Shown: piece after piece, positions 11,961 through 24,104 of the stretch
Numbering within the stretch: position 1 is the stretch's first letter
How the letters are laid out: each line of letters opens with the position of its first letter
Assembly (NCBI GenBank): GCA_004794655.1
Contig: SMMW01000622.1
Span: 12,838,501 to 12,902,500 of the forward strand
Length of the DNA stretch: 64,000 nucleotides
From: Marisa cornuarietis
Lineage: Eukaryota; Mollusca; Gastropoda; Architaenioglossa; Ampullariidae
Direction of reading: 5' to 3'
Made by a program: the position numbers and the translations under genes
The notes under the pieces: generated by a model
Databases searched by the model: none
What the model saw: only the letters and a program-made list of their open reading frames with translations
Told to the model about the DNA's origin: nothing

Positions 11961-12246
11961 CCGGATGGCGGAATTCTTTTTCCCCACATGAGATGGGGGG
12001 GGGGGGACGGAAATTCAGCCAATCGGAGTGCCGGTCTACGTTATTTTGTCAACGGTTTGGGGTTAGGGTTTGAGGAAGGGTTAGGGTTTGGGGTAGGGTT
12101 AAGGTTAGTTTTAGGTTTAGCTTATTAGGTACAATTGGGCAATTGAGTGGAGCGAGCAGACGACGGCATATTTTGCGTGCACTCCGATTCGCTGAATTTC
12201 CGACCCCCTATCTCATGTGGGAAAAAGAATTTCGCCTCCCGGTGCG
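11961..12246. mobile_element. Fold-back element with telomere-like loop
   Basis: Two arms of about 75-80 bases, 11961-12039 and 12174-12246, are inverted repeats with scattered differences. Both contain GAATTCTTTTTCCC or its close variant, CACATGAGAT, CGGAAATTCAGC and AATCGGAGTGC. The loop contains about 60 bases of degenerate telomere-like sequence at 12059-12118 (GGTTAGGGTTT, GGGTTAGGG, AAGGTTAG). No coding capacity is visible. This is the form of a fold-back transposon or MITE. Confidence 0.7.
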
Positions 12247-12897
12247 CCAGGCTATGGGTGGATGTATGAATGCAAGTGGAAGGGTTGACGACATTTAAAA
12301 AAAAAACATACACACTGGCTCGACTTTTAACGGTCGCTGAGCTGTTCTTGTCGCCAAGCCACGAGACTGCCTGCGCAGATCCAAGCATTCCTGCATACGC
12401 AGCACTGCAAAGAGCGCATCTCTTCGCTGACTTTATTGTTATTTTTTTCTTTATTCTGTTCCTAACTGTATCCCCTCTTGCTGAAATTGACAAAAGCAGA
12501 TGTTTAGCTTTTCTTCTTCGTCCGTGTTTGCTCGTGTAGCAATAGAGAAAGAAATGAAGGTGATGATGCCTTTATGAACTGCTCCTCGAGGGAGCAATTA
12601 ACTTGCACTAGAAAGGTAACAACTCCTTAGTTTTTCGCTCTCTCTCACACACACAGCAGTATCTGCGATCAATCTTGCCCCTACATTGGCTACCCGAAGC
12701 TCTGAAATTCAATAAAGCGTTCGGTTGATTCTCTTTTTTACACATCGAGCGCAGGGAAGTCAGTGGCTTATCTCTTGCAGGGCTGCTGTTCGACAGGTGC
12801 GTGCGCACGCCTAACAGACTGCTCAAAAGCGCCAACGAACTCCAGATTAAGCGCGTTAGCTGTGAAAAAAAAATCCACCCGAATATGCATGGGAATT

Positions 12898-13416
12898 TTT
12901 TTCTCTCTCTCTAGCTACACAATTCATTTGCAGAATGCATTCCACAGCTATCCAATTCATTGTATAGAATTATCAATTCATAATGCCTTTAATAATTTGT
13001 TTGTGCATTGTATAATCACCGAAGTCATGAACAAGAGAGAGGAAATGCGATAAAACCAAAGCATTTCCTCTATATTACACCGCTACAGAATGCGTTCCAT
13101 ATTAATTGAATGATTTGTACATCTAAAGAAAGAACATCATAAAAATTCCCTCTCTGCGCGCCATATGGTTTTATCAAATTTTCTCTTGGTATAGTTAAGA
13201 CATGAATTGTACAATTATATAGTTCCATTCTATTAGTAATCGGGTAGCGCCAAGAGAGGAATTCGTCACCAAAATTACACTATAGAATCCACTCTTGAAT
13301 TACACGATGAATTGCTTAGAATTTACAAAATGAATACTCCTATACTTATAAAAGGAGCTGTACAGCTATTGAATGCATTCTATAATTACAGTACGATTTT
13401 ATAGCTAGAGAGAGAA
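12898..13416. mobile_element. Imperfect palindromic AT-rich element (MITE-like)
   Basis: The left end (TTTCTCTCTCTCTAGCTA, then GAATGCATTC and an AGCT motif, about 12898-12952) recurs inverted at 13362-13416. The interior has further partial inverted and direct repeats, such as GAGGAAATGC against GCATTTCCTC near 13038-13065 and a second GAATGCGTTCCA at 13087. No open frame of interest is present. Boundaries are approximate. Confidence 0.55.
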
Positions 13417-13517
13417 ATTATGACAATTTTCCTCTTGGCGCACCATGAAAGTTGAAGGTAGCCCAAAGTCCTAGTCGTGCTATGACAATGAAACAGACAA
13501 TACGAGGCGACAGCTGG

Positions 13518-13640
13518 CTAACAATGACAATGATCAACTTTATTAATCCCAGAGAGTAATTATACTAGGCAAGTGTGCTCAGATACAAAAAAGAACAAAA
13601 AAATTAATAAAACAAGCGCTAGTTACAAAAGAAAGATGAG
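13518..13640 (-). mobile_element. Truncated LINE 3' end
   Basis: The minus strand reads an ATTACTCTCTGGGATTAATAAAGT-type sequence followed by a TGATCATTGTCATTG tail. This matches the 3' end of the LINE at 3490-5163, which has GGGACTAATAAAGT and a similar tail. Only the extreme 3' part is present, as expected from 5'-truncated insertion. Confidence 0.6.
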
Positions 13641-16600
13641 GACACGAAACTGCTACACTCTGCAAAGATTGAGTAGAGCGGGGTGTCGGAATGTTTCGTT
13701 TGCAATGAGAGTTAAAGCCTAACCCGATTGCTGAGCAAAAATCGCTGGAAACAGAGCACAAAGTATCAAAAAAGCATATTCCGGTGGTATTTTTTGACAT
13801 AGAGGCATGAAAGATTTTATATTAATATTTTTCTCTTAAGCACACCTGGATTAGTCGAGAAAACAGGAAGTGACGAAACCGAAGTATTTCTAAAAAATAG
13901 CGCCGTCTGCCTGAGCTTAAGTCGAAGAGAAAAGATGCAATCCTCGGTTAAAGAAAACTGACCTGGACACATTGTGCTGTTGCTGAATGTTCTCTTCGAC
14001 ATTCAGATGGAGTTAGTTTGTACTCATGAAGGAAATTCTAAAGATAATGGCAATAAACGCCAGTGGATTAACTTTGTTCAGAGTTGTGTATATAATATAT
14101 GTGTATATATGTGTATATATGTGTATATACAGGTCTCTGCTTTGTTCAAACGTGCCGTGCGAACTTCGTACCCACACCGTTCTCAAGAGTTTGCTCCAAA
14201 CATTTCAAAATTGATTGTTATCCAGTCACTTATACAGTACAAGCAAAGTTTTCGACTTTCAGTAAAACGAAGAATTCTTATTCCTAAAGCAGTGCTTACT
14301 ATACAAAAGCATGAGATGTTAAAACCAACTACGACTGTTGGTAGAACAAGCACCAGATATGCAACATCAACAGTTTCTACACCGTATGGTTTACAAGTAA
14401 CATCGTGTGACAGTCACAAACACATCATCAGTCGTATCTTTATCCAGCATAATGCTAAAAACAACTGACAGTGTGAGGGCACCATTGATGTGCGTGCTCG
14501 AAACAGCTAAAAATGGAGAGAAAAAAGAATTGAGGGTGATAAACATATTAAAAGGAGGTTAAACGGGAACACGTGCGGGTATCAGTAAGTAAACAGAAAA
14601 TTTTGCATGCAGCCAAATGAGGAATAAATCAGTTTTTACATCGATAAACATGTTTCAGACTATCATTATATTTTTAATTCTAAAAAAATCCTTATCAGCA
14701 GTCAGTTGTAACTATAAAATAAAAATGCAATGCTTGAAACCATCAAATAAGACAAACACTTTTGAAACGTGTTGACACTTTATTAACAATAATACACATG
14801 GAAAATTAATTCAAATGCGCCCACTTAGTAACAGACAATCAGTAATAATACAACGTAGACTGCAATGATCGTGACTGTTGCCTATTAAAGTTTGATCTGA
14901 TTGACTCACCAGTCTGTTGAATGAATTCAGTTTGGACAATTTGGTTTTTTTTTACTTCATTCGAATGGTCTAAATAAAGTTCCAGTCTGTAGGGCTGTAT
15001 TCCAGATTCATTTGTTTCATTTTTTGGGCAAAAAAAAATTGCTTCTTGAACACGACAACCTGAGGGATAATTCTTCATTTGACTTGAAGACATGCACACT
15101 CGCTGTTAGGAATACTCATGGCGCGTAAGAGCTTTACAGTACAGGAGAGTAATTTTTCCCGCTTTTCTAGTAGCAGGTAAGAATGCCGATGTTTGAAGGC
15201 TTATATCTTTAAAATTAAGCATAATTATGTATTCATATTTTGGGGATTTCTATTTTAAAACGAACTTAACCCGATCATAAAGAAAAAATGTAGAGCTCGG
15301 TGTGTCCTTTAAGAGAACTTGATGACGACTGGGGCATTTGTGGACACATAACCTTGTCTGGGCAGTGCCCAGCGACAAGGTGCAATGTCCAAAACGAAAG
15401 AGAAGCGATATCGCACGTTTTTGTTCTAGCGTTTACACAGGAAACGGGGGCGGTGCAGCTGACTGAGCAGCTGCGGCCTGCATTCATCACGTTCTGACAG
15501 GCGCTCCAGTCATTTCTATGATGTGGCGGTATTCTTTTTTTCTGAGCTTTCACATTTGATCTGCTTAGGGCATAGGAGTGGATGGGGGATAGCAATCTTG
15601 CTAAGGAGACCCGTCGTTGCGCTCTCAAGGGTAGAACAGCAGGAGGTGGGATGTAGGCCCACAAAAACTGTATGCATGGCAACAACAACAGCAACGGTAT
15701 GCCAAGGTTATCAGCCTTGCTTCTAGTAGAGTCCTAACAGTCTACTGTCTATATTGCAGATTATGCTAACAGTTTCACCGTGACTTATTTTGAAAAGGTC
15801 ACTGAGTCACCTGACGCCATGTTGGTAGGCCACTTCACCGAGATTCAAGCTAAACAAGCCGATCAAATCCTTACTGCCTAAATTCAAGAAAGGAAGTGTC
15901 AGGATTATTTCTGCATTATATAAACAGTTACCTACTCAACTTCCAACTAAAAAGATGGCGTCTCATGCAGTATCTTTTGGTCTCGGTTAGCAAACTATAT
16001 GAAAGGAATCTTCCTTTACACAGGAGAGACCATCCCGCGTGCTAGCAAGCACGTACCAACATGCAGACGAGTGCGCTTGGTCTGGTCAGAGACGCCCTGC
16101 ACTCTCGGCGATTCCTGAGCCGTTGATGAGGCCGGCAGGAAGCAATTCTTCCCCTGGTGGCGGTCCGTAAAACGATCTCGTCAGCTGGAGTTGTCACCCT
16201 TGATCTTTCTGAGTGCGGCCTGTCTGCAGAGGAAACAGCGGCTTTTGCAGGGGACCACTAAAACCGGTTGATAGCAACGACAATGGAACCTTGTACGACC
16301 TCATTTCGACACTGTCCATCGAGTCCTCTCCCCTGTATTCTGGTATTTAAAATTATAATTTGTATTTTGTTCGGAATTTTTTTTTTTTTTTTTTTTATTC
16401 ATTTACTTTTGGTGATGGCTAAATTCAGACAAACTTCAGTCGAGGGGACAATTCGAGGCATATATTTATTTGTGTAAGTTCTATTTACGAGGGTATGTCT
16501 GTCAGAGTGTACTTGTGCAAAATTTGCCGCCAAAATCTAGAACATATAAACACTCAAAATAGCCTGTTAGAATGACAGATCAGTGTTTCACGCACGCGTG

Positions 16601-18892
16601 CAGATGTTAACTTGTCTAACACCCCCAACCACCTTCTGGCAGAATTTTATTGATGACCACTTCGACAGCGATTAAAAAAAGATAGGAACAAACAATGTGT
16701 TGCTATAACAGATTCCTTTAGCAGCACTGCTGTCCAGATAAGGCCGCCTCACGCTGCCCCTTGTAGGAGCTACAGAGCCCTATGGCACAGCTGCTGACGG
16801 TGAACTCAAAATAGCCTGCTCCCGACCAAATCAGTCTAATTGGGTTTAGAGACGTTGTGCCAGACCTGTCCTCTGGCAGGGCTGTTCTCTTTTAACAACC
16901 GCTTTCCCTGTGCCCCGAGAACACTCCAGTCCTTGCCAAAGACTTGCAGGTCCAAAAATGGCAGTTGCTCTCTATATTTAGAAGTCATTATGACGGTTTG
17001 AGGACCCAATGCATCTTGCGCAGTCGATGCTTGAAACTATGTGCATGAATCAGACGTTCAAAATGCACCAGCGTGAAGTACCCCTCCTTGCCTCCTCCAC
17101 CAATCTCTCTCTCGCGAGCACACGCACACACACACGCGAACAAAAAGAAGGGGACAACAAATGAATTGGCACCAAACGTCTGCCCAGACACTACGCTTCC
17201 ATTGTTAGCTAAAGAAAAACTCTCCACTTTCTGTGACTGTCTGAGGAGCAAGAAAGATGTTGCCGGCAAGACAACTGACGTAGGTTTTTCCTCGATTTGA
17301 GACCCTGGCTGTTTTTAGTGTTTAATTTTGTGTGTCATTCCCTTCACTTTCATCGACTTTTCATTTGCTTTTGTAATGGTAAAAAAACGATTTGTTCAAA
17401 TGTCTGTCACGATAGCACAAGTGGCAGCTATATATATATATATAATTTGTTTCAAAGGCAACAAGACCGCTGTACACGAAGCATATGAACTTGAAAAAAA
17501 ATCGGGAGAGTAGGAGGGAACCATAAAAAGGGAAGCAAAAGAGATTGATGGACCCCTTTAACAAATGAACCATGTAAACATAACAATCGAAGCAAATGAG
17601 CATTGTAAAGCATCAATGTCTATGAAAACACTCAGAAATAATTATAATGATTGTCAAGGTTGTGGTGAGCACAGCGAGTGTCTAACGACCACAAAAGGTG
17701 AGCAGTCTCAACGATCCACCATTCCCTTGTACCATAGACTTTAGCAAAGTATTAAAACGATTGTGGTCGTGGGGGATCGCACAAACCTGCAACCACAGAC
17801 TTACACAGAAGTCTGTGCCTGCAACTACTACCATCACAAGACCTTCATGCGCGTACAGCCTATCGTTCGTCGGCGTAGTTGCGCAAAATCCTGCCACAGC
17901 TGCCACAAGCAATACGTCTGATGCATACAAACAATACTCATTTGCTGCGGCGGAAATAAATTCTGTATATGAAGGCCTCTTATTCTGTGCGCACAAGACT
18001 GGGTTCTCTCCTCTCCCACTCACGTTTCTGTCGCAAGTATTGAAGTCGTTAAAGACGTTTAGAGCAGAAAGCATGGGTAAGATACCCGTCAGGGCCGATT
18101 ATTCGAACCTACGACAGTCGACAGCTCCGCTGCCGTATTATTAACACGTCTGCGTTGCGCGTCGTAAACCATCAGCTCCCTCGGACATGCCATCAAATCC
18201 GGACATATTAACCCACAACCATCAGCTGTTGTAAGCTGCCAGCTCCTTCAGACACTCGACTAAATCCAGACATCTACACTTCTCGTGAAATTTTTCGACT
18301 TCTTCCAATTTGCTATTAACATCAATGACTTCCAAAATGTATATATGTATATGCATAGATTTTTCACAAGGAAGGAGAGATGATCCGTACACTCTTGACC
18401 TGAACCAACTAAAAAAAACCAAATGATGGAAATGCTAAAAATGAAGGTCAAAAGAGATCAACATGATCAAAGTTACGAACTTTTATACATCCATCTTGCT
18501 TTTCAGATTTTTGTTTTTTCAACGACTTCTGCCACACATGTGCAAAAACCCCATCTTTTGATTTGTCCCGTTCTTGTGTGTGTGTGTGTCCAATGAAAAT
18601 GCAGAACTTTAAATAGCTTTAAATGACTGCTCTTTTTTTTTGTTGTTTTTTGTCGACGCTTTTGGGGCGTAGTAGGTAAAACCGAGTGGTTTTCAGAGCG
18701 AACGTTGTTGGTTCGGTTTATGAATGGATCCTTTATATCTTTTTATATGTTGTTTTTTGGTGGTGGTGTTGTTTTTGGAAAGTTGCTGCGTTCCAGAAAA
18801 TATGTCTGCTTTTAAATTTGTGCGGGAGAACGTCTCTCTTTTCTTATGTTATTTACACCAACAACCGCATTTGCAACTATGCCTACATAAAC
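13641..18892. other. Unassigned DNA
   Basis: No gene was recognised. The stretch includes short TATATG repeats near 14093-14130, a poly-T run at 16379-16396, a (TA)n run at 17428-17444, and small GT runs. The 164-codon frame at 13974-14468 spans the TATATG repeat and has no protein character. Bases 15750-16260 and 16740-16990 look slightly coding-like in short pieces but match no family I know. Confidence 0.45.
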
Positions 18893-19402
18893 ATGCAATG
18901 GTAAATTTTCACATTTCAAATTTTATGACAGTAAGTAAGTAAACGGACAAACATAAATTTTAATGGTCACTTGCATCTTGCAAAACATCATCGATACTTG
19001 CCATTCATTGTCTGCTGTCTGAACATGTTGTGTTTGGGGTTTTTAACCTTCGCAATCTTCAGATTCAAACATGTATAAGGTTTAATACCTTCAAGGCTTG
19101 AGAACAGCGTTTCACACTCGTCTTCGCTACTAAAGCACGATAAATAAAGATCGTCTGATGAACCCGATACATTGCACCAACTTCTGCCCATTAAATACTT
19201 ATCCATACACCGTGGTCACCACCAGCTGTGACGTCGCACGTTATTCGCGCGCGGAGCGAGGTTTTGCTGGACTTGCTATAGGTGTAAATCGCCAACTTTG
19301 AAATTAGATAATAAAAAAACCGCTGTGTTCCAGGAGCTGAAATTTATAGAAGATATTAATAATATAAATTATTATCTATACCTACCAAAATCTGTTTATA
19401 AC
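18893..19402 (-). mobile_element. Repeat copy A: 5' end of a transposon-associated gene (SSDDLYLS/IKPY type)
   Basis: About 500 bases on the minus strand match the plus-strand segment 41123-41618, including the stretch upstream of the start codon. The frame 19206-18988 is open for 72 codons and contains GSSDDLYLSCFSSEDECETL, then EGIKPY. Against the other copy it has a two-base insertion just after KPY, so the following residues differ. An acidic, serine-rich N-terminus followed by a PYxFEP motif is a pattern I associate with invertebrate proteins annotated as P2X7-like or carried by DNA transposons. That link is from memory and uncertain. It is probably a dead copy of a mobile-element gene. 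Confidence 0.6.
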
Positions 19403-19428
19403 TCGGAACTATCGGCTGTGTCTTTATG

Positions 19429-19530
19429 CATTAGGATTTGGGGTTATGGTTATGGTTATGGTTTGAATTAGGGTTATGATAACGATTAAGGTTTTGGTCT
19501 AGGTGATTTTATTTTGGGATAGAATGGCAA
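19429..19530. repeat. Degenerate telomere-like G-rich repeat
   Basis: The plus strand carries GGGGTTATGGTTATGGTTAT and further GGGTTATG and AAGGTTTTGG variants for about 100 bases. It lies just beyond repeat copy A. It resembles the loop of the fold-back element at 12059-12118 but is richer in GGTTATG. Confidence 0.6.
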
Positions 19531-22500
19531 AGCAGACATCCAACGATCGAGGTCAAGATTAAATCTGAACAATTTGTTATGCTGACAGCGTTTGGGTGTT
19601 TGCGCATGCGCTGAACAGGATCAGTCGTATGTCACTCCCTGGACTACCCCGTGCTACTACCACCGCTGTCTCGTCCATCGAATTTTCCAAACCCTTTCCT
19701 TGCTGCCGCTTGATGCAGAATCGAGATAGAACGATTCGTGAGTTTATTACATGGGCTAAGACTATGAGGTAACTGTAATCATCATGGCTGTACAAACCAG
19801 CTTAAGAAAAGCACCGTGAGTTTGGGGGTTGGGGAATTCGGTTCGTTATCAAAGCTTTTTCTTTCTATTTTTTTTTTATCCATTTTTTTAAACGTAAAAC
19901 GTAAAGGCAGCAGGAAACCTGCTCCCAGTCTCACCCAACCAACACTCACATTATCACCACTTACATCACCTTCATATCAGAAACAACTATAAACGTTGCT
20001 TGCTGACCATTCTCAAGCCATTATCAATAGCACTAAACCACTGCAGTTTAGCTCACAGCCCTGGTATGGCATCTTAAATGCTGCGGGATCTGGGCACAAC
20101 AAGGCCCATTTCACAATCAATAACAAGGCAGACGTCTCACGCTAGATGATTCTCTTAATTCACGACCTAGCCACTCCAAAAGTTGTAGCCTATTTATCTT
20201 CTTTGCAGAACAGTGAAAATTACGATCTGAAGCGTTTCCTATGCCACAGGTCGTCACACTGGAGGTCACAGGATGAGTCCGTTTCCAACTGGAACATTCG
20301 ACAAATTTGACTACGTTCTAATGGCCGAAGACAACGTAAAACGTTACAACGTACTATACCTTCCTAAAAGATGAAAAAAAAAAAATTAAAACGCCTGTGT
20401 GGCTACAGCAACAGTTGAGTACCTGTTATGCACCTAATTTCGGATATTTGCGGTCAAGCCTTTGTCAATAAAGCTCACCATATTCGTATTCTTCCGGCTG
20501 TAGCTGTGATGCTCGTATTGTATCTTCAACATCTGCTAACATAATTATTTATCATTGATTGCTCTGGGGGTGGGGGGTTAATGCATGGGAAGGTTTAGAA
20601 CAGGAACTGTTTTTGGTTATGATGTGTGCAATATTACTGCACACTGTGTACATGCACAGAAAAGAATGGTGAAGAGTTCGCAGAATTCAAAAGCATGCTG
20701 GATCTTTTTCTCTGCACTGATCAATGAAGGAAAACAAATTGGTAGGATTACAGTTCCAGAGGAGGTGGAGAGGGGAGGGACGCTGCTTCATGCAATGCAA
20801 ACCAAACAGCCCTGTGGAAATATTCGATTTGGAAGAATGCCAGGTCTCGCAATTTGACACCAATCTTCCTTAACGATCTGCTTCAAATAGCCAGAACTGT
20901 ATCTTCAACCTTTAATTAGTTCGTAAATATGTTAGCTCCTGTATATCTGAGGGTGAGCGGCTAAATGGCAATGAACTTAAAAGAAAAAACTGTTTGAGGT
21001 TAATCATAGACTATGCAAGAATAGTTCAAATAACTATAGGTACCTTTCATTGCTATCACCAATAAAATTTGACAATTTTATAAACATATGCACGTTGACT
21101 ATCATTCATATGGGGGAAAGTAAATAAGTGAGTAAGCAAAAGGTGAAATAGTATTTTGAATTTATTGTATCTGCAAATAATGTTTCACTTACAAATAAAT
21201 CTAAATGGAAGGGGAGAAATAAAACATTGCTACTGTTCACAATACCAACATACCACATTTTGCAGCATTTTTTTCATGAAATGCATTTTCCGCTTATGCA
21301 GCTAGTTCAAAAACTGACTACATATCAAAAAGGTGTCAAGACATGTTAAATACAGAATCCCTGTAAATCACTTTCTCTCAATATTATTAGAATCAGAATT
21401 AGCCTACTACTAGAACATTTTTATTAGCACAAAAACAACAGTGAAACTGTAGTGTGTTGGGAAAAGATTAAATGTTTTCAAATGTTAATTTCATACAAAT
21501 TTTGCAATAAATAACATCCTAAGTTAAGGGAGACTACTATTAGCTTTTAATGTTTGAGATTAAATCTTGCCAAAGGCATCAGACCTCAGGGCAACGCATG
21601 GCACTTATCATTAAACTTGAAGTGGACTGCTAAAGTATTCATTACAGGCTTTTTCCATACCAGTGAGTGCCCATAAAATTGCAAATCGCTAATTTTCCTT
21701 AGTTTTCAGGGGCACTTTCGTACAGCTCAGAATGTATTACTACTACTGATATTATTCTACTGAGTTACAGGTTCTGAAAGTACTCACTTATTGTTTGAGA
21801 TGAGGTCTCCTGCTGTATTTATTTAAAACTGATGCAGGATAAATAAAATGAAAAGCCTGACTTTATTTTGTGGCTATAATTTTTTTTTAAAAGGAAATAA
21901 TTAACCTTAACCAAAGGACACTTAAGACTCAGTGCAGACTTTAAGTAACTAATTGTATTTTGTGATGATGCTTAGTTACCAATCTATGGATTACATCCAT
22001 TACAAAGGTGGGAATATGAAATGAAACCTATGTTTTCTTTATTTCTTTGTTTCCATATTCAATGTCTTTTTTTTGGTACAACTTAAATTGCAATGTTGTC
22101 TTTATTAATAAGCTATTTGCACTACCAGCAGTCACTGTCTCAGTTGTCAAGACAAATAATGTCCATGATAAATGCTTGACAAAGATTGTTTTCTTAGGTT
22201 CCATGCATACAAACATAATACTAAATTATCACATTAGAAAAGATTTTGCTTTTAAAAAAAATGTGCTTGAGGCATAACATGATCATTTGTAGATGGCCTA
22301 TAGTCAATATGGTTCAATAACATCATTTTGTAGTTTCATGCACCAAACACAGACACTGCATCATCTATTCTGACACTTGAGCTCTCAGTTCTTAGCCTTG
22401 TTATGACACTGTTGGTAAATTTGTTATTAATCTTCACACACTGTAATCACCTCTTTTCCACTAGCTGATGACTCTCACACTTTAAACAAAAAGTAAAATC

Positions 22501-22780
22501 TCAAAGTTCTTTCATGGATGGCAAATATTACGCATTAGTTTTATTTTGTACTGTTATTTAAAAATTATATGTAATATAAGGTGTGCACATCTAGAAGATA
22601 TATTTCTGCACAGTTGTTTTGGTACTCCCAAGCATTTGAAAATTGCATTTCTGTAAACGAGTTGTTGTCTTTTTGTTTGATCATGCCAAAGATATTTGGC
22701 ACTCCAAATGTTTGATAGCTTTCGATGGAAGAAATTGCCACACCACCTCCCCGTTCATAACAGCTCAGTATAAATCATCA
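19531..22780. other. Unassigned, increasingly CpG-poor DNA
   Basis: No coding exon was recognised. From about 20900 the sequence is AT-rich with very few CpG dinucleotides. If the candidate gene starting at 23029 is real, this is its first intron. The 90-codon plus frame at 20585-20857 has no recognisable features. Confidence 0.45.
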
Positions 22781-22960
22781 TCAAAGCTCAGAATTAACCC
22801 TCTGCCCCTTTAAGAAAAATACAGCGTCACTGGCAACGCTCCAGAAGGCATTACTCAAAGCAGCTTGTGACACTCAAGGGTAGGCTGGCAGGCCTCTTTT
22901 TGAGTGAGCGAAATATGTCAGTACACTGACGCAGCGACAGACCTTTAATTGCTCACTTAC

Positions 22961-23029
22961 CTGCTCTTTAGACGGATTCGAAAGCTGATGCTCGATGACA
23001 TATCTCACGTCTGTGTTGGATGTCAACAT
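22961..23029 (-). CDS. Candidate first coding exon of unknown gene
   Basis: On the minus strand an ATG at 23029 opens 23 codons that end exactly at a consensus donor, CAG followed by GTAAGTGAGC. The peptide starts MLTSNTDVRYVIEHQ and ends SNPSKEQ, leaving phase 0. A second ATG at 23001 in another frame would give MSSSISFRIRLKS with phase 2, so the start is not certain. I prefer the first because it is upstream and its phase matches the exon at 1-178. The exon sits in a short CpG-retaining patch between CpG-poor blocks and has an E-box and a short upstream ORF just upstream. No family was recognised. The gene would be in tandem with, and downstream of, the UBE2E gene. Confidence 0.4.
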
Positions 23030-23039
23030 GGGGTGTGAC

Positions 23040-23240
23040 TTTTGCTAAAACAAGCCTTGATAACAAATGTTTGCGCCCTGGCACTTAAGTTTTGGAAACC
23101 TTTCCGGCGCCATTTGTTGTTATCACGTGACCGCCACCCTGCTTTGGTGTTGTCATGACCTGCGACAGCACAACTAACGGCAAACTAGTCCAGTGGCTTA
23201 CGCGCTAATCTCCATTTCAGCTGGATTATCACCAGTCAAA
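23040..23240 (-). promoter_or_regulatory. Candidate promoter and 5' UTR with E-box and upstream ORF
   Basis: The palindrome TCACGTGA lies at 23123-23130 and its minus-strand context (GTCACGTGAT) is close to the E-box class bound by USF or MITF/TFEB factors. An upstream ORF of 22 codons (ATGGCGCCGG start) runs from 23113 to 23045 and stops before the ATG at 23029. CpGs are kept from about 22820 to 23400 but are scarce on both sides. Together these suggest a transcription start region firing toward lower coordinates. No TATA box was identified. Confidence 0.4.
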
Positions 23241-24104
23241 CACGACTAGAATGTCATGATCCGTAAATTTTAGTTCTAAATGCTACTCCTAGCAAGTGGA
23301 ATCTTTAGAGTGATTATATTTGACGGTCCTGATACGGGTAGGATCAGAGATCAATTTCTGAGGTTGTTGGTGGAGATTGCTTTATCGACTCTAATATCGT
23401 ATCTACTCAACGAAGCCTGAAGTACAAATGCACGTTTAATTTAAACATGCGGGTTGTTCTAGATTATGAAGTCACAAGATGATATACTTTGGTAATAGCA
23501 TCTTCTAAGTTTTATCAAGTACGACACAAGCTAAAGTGTGATGCTTCACATCAACAGAAATTGATAAATGGATGGAAAGATTAAACAGAAGATTTCCACA
23601 TGAAAATGTCATCTATGAATGATAAGAATGTCATCTATGAAGAGACATAGCAACAGTCTTAATGGTATTATGTATAAAATATTTACCAATGTGATGCAAT
23701 ATTTCAATATTGCACTATACATGTCTCCTATAAATTAATTCTATAAAATCTTCACCAATTTCTTGAAATTTAAGGGAAAAGGATGTATGTCCATGCATCG
23801 TTATTTGGGTGGTTATTGTTAGCTAGTGTGTGTGTGTGTGTGTGTGTTGCATGTGTGTGAGATTGAGAGATGGGGTAGGACATACCAAGGGAAAAAAGAG
23901 AACAGTGATAAGAGTGTTTAAATAAAACATTGCTCGCATCCATCATCAGTGGGGAAAGCCTTAACCCCAGCAACATACACTCTGCCATCCTAACATCCAA
24001 TACAGTTTTGAATTCTCTCTGAAGCACACAGTGTTATTAATAAAAATAAAATGAACATCCAGCATGTTGCTTCTTCCTGCCACACTATAAAGGACTGAAG
24101 AATA

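Noticed and set aside
13974..14468. 164-codon plus-strand frame
   Set aside because: It runs through a TATATG simple repeat and has no protein character. Frames of this length occur by chance in 64 kb.
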